Origin: Pseudomonadota bacterium
GTDB taxonomy: Bacteria > Pseudomonadota > Gammaproteobacteria > Burkholderiales > Burkholderiaceae_B
NCBI GenBank assembly: GCA_023439305.1
Contig: JAEXOO010000014.1
Span: forward strand, 1 to 64,000
Direction of reading: 5' to 3'
Length of the DNA stretch: 64,000 bases
The position numbers and the translations under genes are program-made. Below, one piece after another: positions 53,183-61,495 of the stretch (position 1 is the stretch's first letter; each line of letters begins with the position of its first letter). The notes under the pieces are model-generated. The model was not told the DNA's origin. It ran no database searches and saw only the letters and a program-made list of their open reading frames with translations.

Positions 53183-54139
53183 TTAGTCCGCCCCGCCCCG
53201 CGAGCGCCTCCATTCGGTGGGCGATACGCCGAAACGACGCCGGAACGCGTGGCTGAAGACAGCAGCATCCGAAAACCCCACTTGCCAGGCAAGTTCCCCG
53301 ATCTGGCGTCCCGGATTACCATCGGCCAGCATCTGGCAGGCTCGCTCCAGGCGCGCAGCCAGGATGTAGTCCGCCGGTGCCTGCCCCTGACGTTCAAACA
53401 ATTTATACAGATAGCGACGCGAAATTCGAAACTGGGCTGCCAGAGCCTGAGCCGTCAGGCCCGAGTCGCCCAAATGCGCCTGAATATATTGCTGAATCTG
53501 CAAAAGCTGGCCGCGCCGGACCTCGTCCAGAGCCGACTCCGTGGCGGCGGGCCGACCTTCAGCCAGGCTCATGCCCATCATTCGGATGACCGTGTCGGAG
53601 AGCTCGGCCAGCGCCGTAGGCGACAGGTGACCACGCTCTTCCAGTCCCAGACGCAGCATATCCACAGCGATACGCGCTGGCCCGCAGTCGGTCGAGAATG
53701 AACGCGCCACCGCATCGCGCAGCCAGGGCTGCCAGGACAGCAAGCGTTCTTCCGGAAACTGCAGAACCAGAAAATGCGACTGGTCTTCCACTGCGACCTC
53801 GTAGGGCCGGGTAGTGTCGTAGATGCCCCACTGCCCTGCCTGCAGCACACTGCGGCGCTTGTCCTGCTCGATCTGACTGCTGCCGCTCAATTGCAGCGTC
53901 ACCTTGTACAGCGCCTGCTCGGACTGGCTGGCCAGCGCCTGGGTGCGGCGCACCCTTTGGGCGCTGGTGCGCAGCTCGGTGATCTCGACTGCCCCGAGCC
54001 GGTCGTTGGCCGCCAGATTGCAAAATCCGCTGCGAGTGGCGGGCAGGATCTCCAAGGGCACGAAATAGTCGCACACCACCTCCTGCCAGGCCGCCAGGCT
54101 CTTGAACGAGGATGAAGGAGTACGCAATAACATGGACAT
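53183..54139 (-). CDS. Orf-3 of the aau locus: AraC-family regulator (FeaR-like)
   Basis: This 318-residue regulator has an N-terminal AraC-binding-like ligand domain (about residues 20-190, with VTLQLSGSSQIEQDKR and AGQWGIYDTTRPYEV). A C-terminal AraC double HTH follows (about 215-318, FRISRRYLYKLFERQGQAPADYILAARLERACQML, then VGFSDAAVFSHAFRRRFGVSPTEWRR). The layout is that of FeaR, the E. coli activator of phenylethylamine breakdown. It lies directly downstream of the aromatic amine dehydrogenase genes, so it is the prime candidate for their amine-responsive activator. In A. faecalis its counterpart was left without assigned function. Confidence 0.82.
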   Translation of the reverse strand: MSMLLRTPSSSFKSLAAWQEVVCDYFVPLEILPATRSGFCNLAANDRLGAVEITELRTSAQRVRRTQALASQSEQALYKVTLQLSGSSQIEQDKRRSVLQAGQWGIYDTTRPYEVAVEDQSHFLVLQFPEERLLSWQPWLRDAVARSFSTDCGPARIAVDMLRLGLEERGHLSPTALAELSDTVIRMMGMSLAEGRPAATESALDEVRRGQLLQIQQYIQAHLGDSGLTAQALAAQFRISRRYLYKLFERQGQAPADYILAARLERACQMLADGNPGRQIGELAWQVGFSDAAVFSHAFRRRFGVSPTEWRRSRGGAD

Positions 54140-54180
54140 TGCCCAAAGACCTGAGAAGGCCGCCGCCGTTGATCGGAGCT

Positions 54181-54200
54181 GGAATGCATGACCGCATTCC
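54181..54200. promoter_or_regulatory. Inverted repeat upstream of the AraC-type gene
   Basis: Arms GGAATGC and GCATTCC are separated by six bases, 42 bp before the orf-3 start and next to an AT-rich stretch (54205-54230). It is a candidate operator or attenuator between the cytochrome gene and the regulator. Confidence 0.4.
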
Positions 54201-54256
54201 GCGGATTTTTTATAACGTTAAAAAATTCAAGCGTCTACGGTCGTTAACCCGGTCTT

Positions 54257-54757
54257 TCAGCGCTCCGTGGAACCGTAGGTATACGGCGCAGGCTCCAGCC
54301 CTAGCTCCTGGAGCTGCCGTGTCAGCGCCGTGCGCGCCTGCAGCACATCATCGAAACGCTGGCGTCGGGACGCTCCGACCTCTGCGGAAGTAAACGGCTT
54401 GTAATCAGGGGTAAGGGCTTCCGGACTGTACTTGGCCACGATCCAGTTCAGCACGCGGGCCAGATCCGCGTTGTCCAACTGCGACTGAGCCGCCCCCGGC
54501 ACCCGTATCATGTACTGCCGCCCGGCGGGCAGGCGCGTGAACAGTCCGATAGACTGATTGAAATCCGGAATGCCCCGATGCGTCAGCCCCCGGCCATCGT
54601 AACGATGGCAGCCGGCGCATTGCAGCATGTAATCCTTGAAGGCCTGCGAACTTTGCAGGTAATCGCCCGTGCCGGCCATTTCTTCCTGGGCGAGTGCGGC
54701 CGGGCTCAGCGTCAGCAGCAGCGCGCTCCAACAGGCCAGACGCAAACGTGTAAACAC
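54257..54757 (-). CDS. Orf-2 of the aau locus: periplasmic monohaem cytochrome c
   Basis: This 166-residue secreted protein has a signal peptide (LACWSALLLTLSPAALA-QEE) and one haem site Cys47-Ala-Gly-Cys50-His51 followed by RYDGRGLTHRGIPDF. No second haem motif is present, so it is not a MauG-type dihaem enzyme. Its counterpart in A. faecalis was predicted to be a small periplasmic cytochrome c. It could take electrons from aromatic amine dehydrogenase or serve in TTQ formation; neither is shown. It lies 66 bp downstream of aauA. Confidence 0.88.
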   Translation of the reverse strand: MFTRLRLACWSALLLTLSPAALAQEEMAGTGDYLQSSQAFKDYMLQCAGCHRYDGRGLTHRGIPDFNQSIGLFTRLPAGRQYMIRVPGAAQSQLDNADLARVLNWIVAKYSPEALTPDYKPFTSAEVGASRRQRFDDVLQARTALTRQLQELGLEPAPYTYGSTER

Positions 54758-54823
54758 AGTAAATGCCTCCTTGTCGCCGAAGCGCCCCGCAAGACGCCCC
54801 GGCTCCGCTCTTCCTTCGGCCTA

Positions 54824-55360
54824 TCAGTTCTTGGCCAGCCCCACCAACACCGATGTCGTGCAATGGAAGGTACTGTTTTCGTTAGCCATGCACCAGTTGA
54901 CGTCATTGTGCAGAAAGAACTCGTAGCCAGGCCGCTCGCGAGTCTGCGTATTGCATTGACAGCGGCCGCAGGCGGTCTTGCCGCAGCAATCGTGGTAACT
55001 GATCAGGTAGTCCTTGCCATCATGGGGATTGTGACACGTGCCGATCCAGGAAATAGGCGAAGGCGTCGAGCCCGGCGGGCAGGTGGTCGTCGTGCCGCCG
55101 CAGCACGAACACAAGAAACCATCCACTGCGCAGTGCCGCCAGTAGTCGCAGGAATTCAGTTCCTCGTCGCTGACCTTGTCCAGATCCAGGCTGGAATGCC
55201 CGCCGCCGCTGCCGCCGGCAGCACGTGCCACCGGCAGCACAGGCAGCACGAATGCCGAACCCACCATCACCTTGCCCACGGTGCGCAGCATGCTGCGGCG
55301 CGATGTCTTGTGAGCGACCGAACGGGAGAAAGTCTCCCCGAGTTTATCCAGCCAACGCAT
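54824..55360 (-). CDS. aauA: Aromatic amine dehydrogenase small (beta) subunit, TTQ-bearing
   Basis: This 178-residue precursor of the catalytic subunit oxidises phenylethylamine, tyramine and tryptamine in the periplasm. A long twin-arginine-type leader (SRRSMLRTVGKVMVGSAFVLP) ends near AARA-AGG. The cofactor tryptophans are Trp105 (SPISWIGT) and Trp156 (NDVNWCMAN). Asp124 (YHDCC) and Thr168 are also present. These correspond to Trp109, Trp160, Asp128 and Thr172 of the A. faecalis enzyme with a uniform shift of four. Fourteen cysteines after the leader fit the heavily disulfide-bonded fold. Its start overlaps the end of aauD by 17 bp. Confidence 0.96.
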   Translation of the reverse strand: MRWLDKLGETFSRSVAHKTSRRSMLRTVGKVMVGSAFVLPVLPVARAAGGSGGGHSSLDLDKVSDEELNSCDYWRHCAVDGFLCSCCGGTTTTCPPGSTPSPISWIGTCHNPHDGKDYLISYHDCCGKTACGRCQCNTQTRERPGYEFFLHNDVNWCMANENSTFHCTTSVLVGLAKN

Positions 55361-55985
55361 TGACGTTCTCCTTACGTGATACCTGTACTTCCTTCATGCC
55401 CGCTGCGCCCGCCAGATACTCCTGAGCGGAGGCCACCCCCAGTTCCTTGGCGTTGAACAAGCTCTCGAGCTGCTCGCGCGAATTGACCAGCCCCTTGGCC
55501 CGCACGACGCCGGACTCATCAATCAGCACCGCATAAGGTAGCTTGCTGATCTGGAATCCCATGCCCAGCTGCGTAGACAACACATAGGGGAAGGCATCCA
55601 ACTGAGCCTTCTGATAGAAAGCCAGGTGCTCGGGCATTTCGCCGTCACTGGCCAGGACAATGTCCACCCACTGCCCCTCCGAGCCCTGGATGGACTTCAG
55701 AATGGGCAGCAGCTTCTTGCATACCGGGCAGGTCGGCGACATGAAAAAAATCAACTGACTGCGCGGACGCGCAGCCCCCACCGTCACGGCACGACCGCGC
55801 AAGTCCTGCAACTCGAGCACCGGCGCGGCATCGCCCACCTGCGGGCCTTTATCCATGGTCAGGGCGCCCATCGGCGCGACACGCTCGTACAGCACGCCGA
55901 TCTGGCGCGACAGGGCCAGCACGACCAGCACCAGCGCCAGCACGACCACCCATAGCACTACGTTGGAAATCATCAAAGCTGTCAT
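55344..55985 (-). CDS. aauD: MauD-like thioredoxin-fold protein for small-subunit folding
   Basis: This 213-residue protein is anchored by an N-terminal membrane segment (VVLWVVVLALVLVVLAL) and has a periplasmic thioredoxin-like domain with active site PTCPVCKKLLP. By analogy with MauD it helps form or isomerise the many disulfides of the small subunit. Loss of its homologue in A. faecalis abolishes growth on aromatic amines. It lies 9 bp downstream of aauE and overlaps aauA. Confidence 0.93.
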   Translation of the reverse strand: MTALMISNVVLWVVVLALVLVVLALSRQIGVLYERVAPMGALTMDKGPQVGDAAPVLELQDLRGRAVTVGAARPRSQLIFFMSPTCPVCKKLLPILKSIQGSEGQWVDIVLASDGEMPEHLAFYQKAQLDAFPYVLSTQLGMGFQISKLPYAVLIDESGVVRAKGLVNSREQLESLFNAKELGVASAQEYLAGAAGMKEVQVSRKENVNALAG

Positions 55986-55994
55986 GTTTGTCTC

Positions 55995-56537
55995 CTAGGA
56001 CTTCTGCATATTCTGAAATTTCAGGTGCGACTCGATCAGTTGGTTGGCCGCGTGGTAGAGGCCCAGCAGCGCCAGCGTTGTGCCGAAAAAGGTCAAACCA
56101 TCTACCCAAGCCAGTTCGCGCCCACTCTGGGCGGCCCAGCCGCCACTTGCCGCCGCCAGAACGGCCAACAAGACATTACGACCCACCAGCCACCAGGACA
56201 GGCCGGCCGAGGACTCGCCCAGCCCGGAACACCCGCAATCGACATCGCGGCGACCGCGCAACAGATTCAGCACGATGCCGGTAGTCGCGACCAGCAGCAC
56301 GAGCAGGGCCAAGGCGGCCCCGGCCTGACGTGTGGCAGGCCACAGCAGCAAGGGCGCCGCCACGGCTTCACCGGCCACAAACATCAGGGAGAAAGGACGC
56401 AGCAAGGCTTCAGGCAATAGGCGGTAGCCGCCCACGGCGGCCTCGAACAAGCTGTAATGGCGCAGCTTGTCCAAGGCTCCCAAGCCCATCAACACCGCCA
56501 GGCAGGCGACACTGGCATAGACTAGGACGGGATCCAT
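55995..56537 (-). CDS. aauE: MauE-like membrane protein
   Basis: This 180-residue inner-membrane protein has about five hydrophobic segments and a Cys-containing motif (RDVDCGCSGLG) typical of MauE. It is thought to work with MauD in export or disulfide formation of the TTQ subunit. ATG 56537 follows AGGAGG-CTGAT, and this ribosome site lies within the end of aauB, so translation is coupled. A longer upstream frame would extend into aauB and is rejected. Confidence 0.92.
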   Translation of the reverse strand: MDPVLVYASVACLAVLMGLGALDKLRHYSLFEAAVGGYRLLPEALLRPFSLMFVAGEAVAAPLLLWPATRQAGAALALLVLLVATTGIVLNLLRGRRDVDCGCSGLGESSAGLSWWLVGRNVLLAVLAAASGGWAAQSGRELAWVDGLTFFGTTLALLGLYHAANQLIESHLKFQNMQKS

Positions 56538-56538
56538 A

Positions 56539-57708
56539 TCAGCCTCCTGTCGGATGGGACTGAACCTGCAAGGACGCTTCGGCAGCGCCTTCGATCGTGC
56601 GCAGATACTTGGGCTCGGGCTGGCTGATGTCGTACACATTGACGTTGCCGCCATCCAGCGTCAGCAGGCGGTTGGCCTTCTGATTGATGCTCATGGCCAG
56701 CGCATCACGGCCAGGAATGCGAGCCAGGCGCTGGTGCGTCTTGGTGTCCATGACCCAGATCTCGGCGGCGGGGAATTTATGCGTGCCTTCCTTGCCGTCC
56801 GGGTGCATCAACACATACAGACGTCCGCTGGCCTGGTGCAGACCGATCAAGTTGTAGCCGCCCGGCACCCAACCCTTGGCGCGGTCTTCATCGTTCAACA
56901 AAGACCAGGGTTCTTCCAGCTTGATTTCCTCGCCGCTGAAGTCCGCCGTATACACATTGCCGTAGAACGACACGAAGCTGACCTTGTCTTTCTCCAGGGC
57001 CGGCGCGATGAAGATCGGATCGTCCTTGGTCGAGAACATGGGCTTGCTGCGCGACTGGCTGGCGACTTTGCCGTCTTCACCCAGGTTGATGGTCAGCAAG
57101 GCACCGTCGCCGCAGATTGTCATGAAGCTGCGAGGGCGATTGGGCTGGGGGATCACGCTCCAGCAGCCAGCCGCTGCCGTCACATCCTGCACATAGTCGC
57201 CTTTGGCCACATCCACGACGCCGATCGACGTGGCGGGCGACGCATTTTGCAGAATGATGAAGCGCCCGTCCGTGGTCTGGCGGAACATGCCGTCGTAATT
57301 CAGACCCTGCACGCGCTTGGGCGGAACGATGATTTCCTTATCGAACGTCAGCTTGTCGGCGTCCCACACCTCGACCACATCCGTGCGCTTGCCACGCGTG
57401 ACCCGCTCATGATAGGTCGTCATGGTGTAGATCTTCTTACCATCATTGGACAATTGGACATGCCCGTTGAAGGAGGTGGGCACCATGCCCAGAAACTTGC
57501 CGTTGGTGACGTCAAACACATGCACACGGCTCTCGGTCAGATGGTTGAAGACCGAATCCATCACATAGATGCGATTTTCCTGGGGCGCCGCCACGCTGTG
57601 CCCCCCCGTCAAGGTCTCGCGCGGCTTGTCCTGCGCCTGTGCCGTTGCGGCCAAGACGCACAGGCCGACCAGCGAGGCCGCAGCGGTTTTTCTGAATATG
57701 GACTTCAT
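56539..57708 (-). CDS. aauB: Aromatic amine dehydrogenase large (alpha) subunit
   Basis: This 389-residue periplasmic subunit forms the seven-bladed beta-propeller of the alpha2-beta2 enzyme. A Sec signal (FRKTAAASLVGLCVLAATAQA) precedes the mature QDKPRETLTGGHSVAAPQENRIYVMDSVF. Repeated beta-blade segments (GRFIILQNASPATSIGVVDVAKGDYV, AEIWVMDTKTHQRLARIPGRDALAM) match the family. ATG 57708 was chosen because it starts the signal peptide and follows GAGGAGAG. An upstream frame to 57756 runs into orf-1 and is not needed. It leads the aauBEDA block. Confidence 0.95.
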   Translation of the reverse strand: MKSIFRKTAAASLVGLCVLAATAQAQDKPRETLTGGHSVAAPQENRIYVMDSVFNHLTESRVHVFDVTNGKFLGMVPTSFNGHVQLSNDGKKIYTMTTYHERVTRGKRTDVVEVWDADKLTFDKEIIVPPKRVQGLNYDGMFRQTTDGRFIILQNASPATSIGVVDVAKGDYVQDVTAAAGCWSVIPQPNRPRSFMTICGDGALLTINLGEDGKVASQSRSKPMFSTKDDPIFIAPALEKDKVSFVSFYGNVYTADFSGEEIKLEEPWSLLNDEDRAKGWVPGGYNLIGLHQASGRLYVLMHPDGKEGTHKFPAAEIWVMDTKTHQRLARIPGRDALAMSINQKANRLLTLDGGNVNVYDISQPEPKYLRTIEGAAEASLQVQSHPTGG

Positions 57709-57739
57709 GGAATGTCTCTCCTCATTCACGGCTACGCGC

Positions 57740-58612
57740 TCAGAACGCGTAGACATAGCGGAACTGCAGACCGCGCATGCGCGGGCCGTTCTCGACCTTC
57801 AGGTCATGGATGTATTGCAACTGCACCTGATGCGCATCGGTCAGTTGATGAGTGATCTCCGCCGCCAGCTGATGATTGCGCGCGCGGGTCACGACAGTTT
57901 CGCCGCCTATCTTCTCGCGTCCGCCGGTCTCATAGCGATAGCGCAGACCGACATAGGTGTTGTCGGTCAAGTTGGTGGAAGCCAGGGCCATCAGGCGGAT
58001 AGCCGTGTCCTTCTTCAAGGTCTGTCCGTAATAATTGTCGTTCTTGCCGTAGAACTCGAACTCCAGCACGCCTTCCAGAAAGGACGACTCTCCAAAGCCT
58101 TTGACGATGGCGAAGTCCTGAATGGTGCTCCAGCGGTTCTTGCCCGGAGACACATCGGCCCGCGACCCGTGGTAGCGGCCCGTCGGCACGGTGATGAACG
58201 GCTCCCAGGCAAACCAGAAGCGGTTCTCCGGATCGTTGTGCAGCCACACGGCTGCGCCTGCAATCGCGTCGCCAAAGCCTGTCAGTCGGTCACGCGGCTC
58301 GCCGGGCAGGTCCAGGCTGGTGCGAAAGCCCGGCACGATCAGTTCATACTGCACCGTCTTGCCGGCCACTTCTCTGAAGTGCATCTGGCGATAGATCAAG
58401 CCCTGGACATTAAGCTTGGGACCCTCATCCAGGCGCGAGCCCTGATCATAGAAACCGCTGGATTTCAGGCCTGCCATATAGACGGCCAGCAGATTGGTGC
58501 CCACCGGAGCCGGTATCCAGTCGCGGGCGCTGGGATCACCGGCCACGGCGGTCCCGGCGCACAGCCCGCTCAGGGCGAGCGCGGCGCTCACGCGCCGAAG
58601 AGTTGCGTGCAT
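57740..58612 (-). CDS. Orf-1 of the aau locus: outer-membrane channel-like protein
   Basis: This 290-residue protein has a signal peptide (ALALSGLCAGTAVA-GDP) and a beta-strand-rich body ending RGLQFRYVYAF with a terminal Phe. The start of the mature part (ARDWIPAPVGTNLLAVYMAG) and the GNRFWF-EPFITVPTGRY region fit the MetA-pathway-of-phenol-degradation family (Phenol_MetA_deg) of outer-membrane proteins. It may admit aromatic amines to the periplasm, where the dehydrogenase works. Mutation of the A. faecalis equivalent was reported as non-lethal with no assigned function. ATG 58612 follows GGAGACAAGG. It lies between the aldehyde dehydrogenase and aauB. Confidence 0.82.
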   Translation of the reverse strand: MHATLRRVSAALALSGLCAGTAVAGDPSARDWIPAPVGTNLLAVYMAGLKSSGFYDQGSRLDEGPKLNVQGLIYRQMHFREVAGKTVQYELIVPGFRTSLDLPGEPRDRLTGFGDAIAGAAVWLHNDPENRFWFAWEPFITVPTGRYHGSRADVSPGKNRWSTIQDFAIVKGFGESSFLEGVLEFEFYGKNDNYYGQTLKKDTAIRLMALASTNLTDNTYVGLRYRYETGGREKIGGETVVTRARNHQLAAEITHQLTDAHQVQLQYIHDLKVENGPRMRGLQFRYVYAF

Positions 58613-58678
58613 TTTCCTTGTCTCCTCGTATGAAAGGCGCGGGCGGTATCGTTATAGTGTCCGCGCCCATGTCCTTCG

Positions 58679-60169
58679 CTACACAGCCGGATACGCCATG
58701 CAGACCGACTTGGTTTCCAGGTATGCCTCGATGGCGGCGCGGCCATGCTCCCGGCCCAGACCCGATTGCTTGTAGCCGCCGAACGGCATGCTCGGGTCCA
58801 ACATATTGTGGGTGTTCACCCAGACCGTGCCGGCCTTGATCCCCGTGACCAGACGCTGCACGCGGGCCACGTCCTGGCTCCAGACGCTGGCACCCAGGCC
58901 GAAGTCGGTGTCATTGGCCAGCGCCAGCGCCTGCGCTTCCGTCTCAAAAGAGGTCGCAACCACCACGGGACCGAAGATTTCTTCGCGCAAGATCCGGGCG
59001 TCCGGCGCCACGTCGGCAAAGACGGTCGGACGCACGAAATAGCCCTGCTCAGGACGCGCACCGTCGCCGGCCAGCATGCGGCCGCCCTGTTGACGGCCCA
59101 GATCAATATAGGACTGCACGCGCTGCTGATGACGAGCGGAAATCAGGGGCGCGATCTGGGTGGTTTCGTCAAAGCCCGAACCCAGTGTCATGGAAGCAGC
59201 CAAGTCGGCCACGCCCTGCACCACACGGTCATAAATGCCTTTCTGCACATACAGACGCGAGCCCGCGGTGCAGACCTGGCCCTGATTGAAGAAGATGGCA
59301 TTGGCAGCGCCCTGAATCGCCATGTCCACGTCGCAATCATCCATGATGACCACGGGAGATTTGCCACCCAGCTCCAGCGACATGCGCTTCATGCCGTCCA
59401 CAGCCTGGTGGCCGATCAGCTTGCCCACTTCAGTCGACCCCGTGAAGGACACCTTGTCCACGCCGGGGTGCGCTACCAGCGCCGCGCCTGTGCTCTCGCC
59501 TCGGCCCGTAATAACGTTGATGACGCCGGGCGGAAACCCCGCATCCAGCGCCAGCTCGGCCAGGCGTATGGCCGTCAGGGGCGTTTCTTCCGCAGGTTTG
59601 AGCACGACGGTGCAGCCCGCCGCCATGGCCGGCGCAATCTTCCACACCGCCATCAGCAGCGGAAAGTTCCACGGCACGATGGCGCCCACCACGCCCACCG
59701 GTTCGGGACGCGTGTAGGCGTGATAGCGCACGCCGGGTGGGAAAGCGATGGATGGCGAAAGCAGCTCACCACTGATCTTGGTGGCCCAGCCCGCCATGTA
59801 GCGCAGCCATTGCGCGCTGGCGGCCACTTCCAGCCCGTAGGAGAAGAACAGCAGCTTGCCATTGTTCAGCGTTTCCAGTCGGGCCAGCTCGTCGCCGTGC
59901 TGCTCGACCAGATCGGCCAGACGCAGCAGCAGGCGCTCGCGCTGGGCGGGCAGCATCTGCGACCACTCGCCCTGCTCCAGCGCCTGACGGGCCGCTCGTA
60001 CGGCCAGATCCACGCCTTGTGCGCCAGCTTCAGGCTGATGCGCGATCACTTGCGCCGTGGCGGGGTCGTACACGGCGATAGGATCGCCGTGGGATTGGCT
60101 GACGGCCTGGCCGTCGATAATCATGTGTTCGCGAATCGCGGCCCGCTCGGGACGCTCGGTCTGGCCCAT
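58679..60169 (-). CDS. Aldehyde dehydrogenase, probable phenylacetaldehyde dehydrogenase
   Basis: This 496-residue NAD(P)-dependent aldehyde dehydrogenase has catalytic Cys300 (NQGQVCTAGSRLYV), general base Glu266 (LELGGKSP) and Asn168 (VPWNFPLLM). The pattern is that of FeaB/StyD-type phenylacetaldehyde dehydrogenases. It lies 66 bp upstream of orf-1 in the same direction as aauBEDA. The likely task is oxidation of the arylacetaldehydes made by aromatic amine dehydrogenase to arylacetic acids. ATG 60169 follows GGAGACAGAC; a longer frame to 60355 overlaps ogt and is rejected. Confidence 0.9.
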   Translation of the reverse strand: MGQTERPERAAIREHMIIDGQAVSQSHGDPIAVYDPATAQVIAHQPEAGAQGVDLAVRAARQALEQGEWSQMLPAQRERLLLRLADLVEQHGDELARLETLNNGKLLFFSYGLEVAASAQWLRYMAGWATKISGELLSPSIAFPPGVRYHAYTRPEPVGVVGAIVPWNFPLLMAVWKIAPAMAAGCTVVLKPAEETPLTAIRLAELALDAGFPPGVINVITGRGESTGAALVAHPGVDKVSFTGSTEVGKLIGHQAVDGMKRMSLELGGKSPVVIMDDCDVDMAIQGAANAIFFNQGQVCTAGSRLYVQKGIYDRVVQGVADLAASMTLGSGFDETTQIAPLISARHQQRVQSYIDLGRQQGGRMLAGDGARPEQGYFVRPTVFADVAPDARILREEIFGPVVVATSFETEAQALALANDTDFGLGASVWSQDVARVQRLVTGIKAGTVWVNTHNMLDPSMPFGGYKQSGLGREHGRAAIEAYLETKSVCMAYPAV

Positions 60170-60296
60170 GGTCTGTCTCCACACGTAATAATTGGAATTC
60201 TGGATGGGGCCAGTATAGGAACGGCGCCGCCCCCGCACTTGCGATTCTGTGCACGGCGGCTTGTTGATTTGGGTACGGAGTGGGCTGCAGCCTGCG

Positions 60297-60866
60297 TCAG
60301 GACAGGTCCAGGTCCAGCTCCAGCTGGCTGGGCAGACTGTCGTGGATGCGCGCATGCGCGCCGGCGCTTACGCGGCGCTCGAAATGCAGCAAGGTCGCCT
60401 TGCGGTGCAGGCCGGAGCTGAAGCCGGTCAAGGTGCCGTCCGCCCCTTGCACGCGGTGGCAAGGCACCACGACGCAGATGGGGTTCAGGCCGCAGGCCTG
60501 TCCCACCGCCCGCACGGCCTTGGGACGGCCCAGGTGTTCGGCCATCTGACCATAGGTCCAGGTCTGGCCGTAGGGGATGGTTTGCAGCGCCTGCCAGACC
60601 TGACGCTGGAATTCCGTACCGTGCAGGCTGACAGGCAGATCGAAGTCCTGACGGCGGCCTTCGAAGTAATCCTGCAACTGGGCCAGCACCGGGGCGGCGA
60701 TGGAGTCATCCCGCACCAGGCCGTCTACCTGCACCTGCGCCAATCCGTGGACCGAGTCGTGTTCGAAATCCAGGCGCAGCACCGCCCCTTGCGGATCCAC
60801 CACCAGACGCATCGCGCCCAAGGGCGTTTCGAAACGGGCGGTGCGCAGACCGACATAAGCCAACAT
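60297..60866 (-). CDS. ogt: Methylated-DNA-protein cysteine S-methyltransferase
   Basis: This 189-residue suicide repair protein removes alkyl groups from O6-alkylguanine. The acceptor is Cys136 in VVVPCHRV, with the helix-turn-helix region GQTWTYGQMAEHLGRPKAVRAVGQACGLNPI just before it. A variable N-terminal domain (about residues 5-80) and a Leu/Asp-rich tail (LELDLDLS) are present. It reads in the same direction as the aldehyde dehydrogenase but is 127 bp upstream of it. Confidence 0.92.
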   Translation of the reverse strand: MLAYVGLRTARFETPLGAMRLVVDPQGAVLRLDFEHDSVHGLAQVQVDGLVRDDSIAAPVLAQLQDYFEGRRQDFDLPVSLHGTEFQRQVWQALQTIPYGQTWTYGQMAEHLGRPKAVRAVGQACGLNPICVVVPCHRVQGADGTLTGFSSGLHRKATLLHFERRVSAGAHARIHDSLPSQLELDLDLS

Positions 60867-61027
60867 GGCGATTCACCTGAAGATGGGGGAATGTCTTTGA
60901 TGATACTGCGTGTGCAGGATATTGACGACGCAGCCATCGGCAAGCCGCTACTAAGTGCGCATACACCTTGAATAGTTCTCCGAAAGGAGAAGCTCCGAGT
61001 CGATGGTGAAATCGGTATTTGAATACG

Positions 61028-61259
61028 CCGTCCAAGACACGGAAAGCCCCGACTGGGCTGACGGCTTGCCGGCGCTGCGCGCCGGTGCCCTGGTCAGGCT
61101 CTGGGGCCGGGCGCGTCGTGAACTCCGGCGGGTTGCTTGTCCCCCGGACAAGCAACAAGCGCCGCCGTCAAACAGAACGACGCTTGCACCCCGCCCCCAG
61201 AGCCTGCCTGCGGCAAACCGTCTGACCCGCCCACTCGGGGCTTTCCGTGTCTTGGACGG
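61028..61259. repeat. 232-bp imperfect palindromic element
   Basis: Two arms of about 115 bp are inverted copies of each other. The outermost 25 bp match perfectly (starting CCGTCCAAGACACGGAAAGC). Further matched blocks include CAGGCTCTGGGG, and the innermost stem is GTTGCTTGTCC / GGACAAGCAAC around loop CCC at 61143-61145. The left arm carries an extra small hairpin (about 61070-61088). The whole can fold into one long hairpin. It could be a MITE-like insertion or a structured RNA. No target-site duplication was evident. Confidence 0.8.
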
Positions 61260-61327
61260 CTCAAGCTCTCCCTTTTGCATCGATCTGGCCTTAAACATCA
61301 CTTTTGATTAAGGGGCGACCTAAACCT

Positions 61328-61414
61328 ATGACAAGGGCATACACCGAAGAAGGCATCATGCAGGCCAATCGCTGCGGCCTGTGTCACGAGGACATGAATC
61401 TCTTCTCAGCTTAG
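61328..61414 (+). CDS. Possible 28-residue peptide with a CxxCH motif
   Basis: An ATG frame encodes MTRAYTEEGIM, then QANRCGLCHEDMNLFSA. The CGLCH motif resembles a haem-binding site, but there is no signal peptide and AAGGGG lies 15 bp upstream of the ATG. It may be chance or the remnant of a cytochrome gene. Confidence 0.2.
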   Translation: MTRAYTEEGIMQANRCGLCHEDMNLFSA

Positions 61415-61467
61415 GTCAAGCGGGTAGCCGCGCACGAAAAAGGACCGGCGCATCTGCTAAAAATCGC

Positions 61468-61495
61468 AAAAAAAAAGCCCGCGCAAAGCGCGGGC
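61468..61495 (-). terminator. Rho-independent terminator of the lpd-gabD unit
   Basis: On the minus strand an 8-bp perfect stem (GCCCGCGC / GCGCGGGC) with a TTT loop is followed by nine Ts, 31 bp past the gabD-like stop codon. Confidence 0.95.

Noticed and set aside
54257..54757. MauG-type dihaem TTQ-maturation enzyme
   Set aside because: Only one CxxCH is present and the protein is about half the length of MauG.
61028..61259. Integron attC site
   Set aside because: The element is too long and its ends lack the RYYYAAC / GTTRRRY core sites; no integrase or cassette array is present.
61003..61311. Open frames on both strands across the inverted repeat
   Set aside because: The shared peptide GAFRVLDG on both strands arises from the palindrome. 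No domain or start signal supports a protein.
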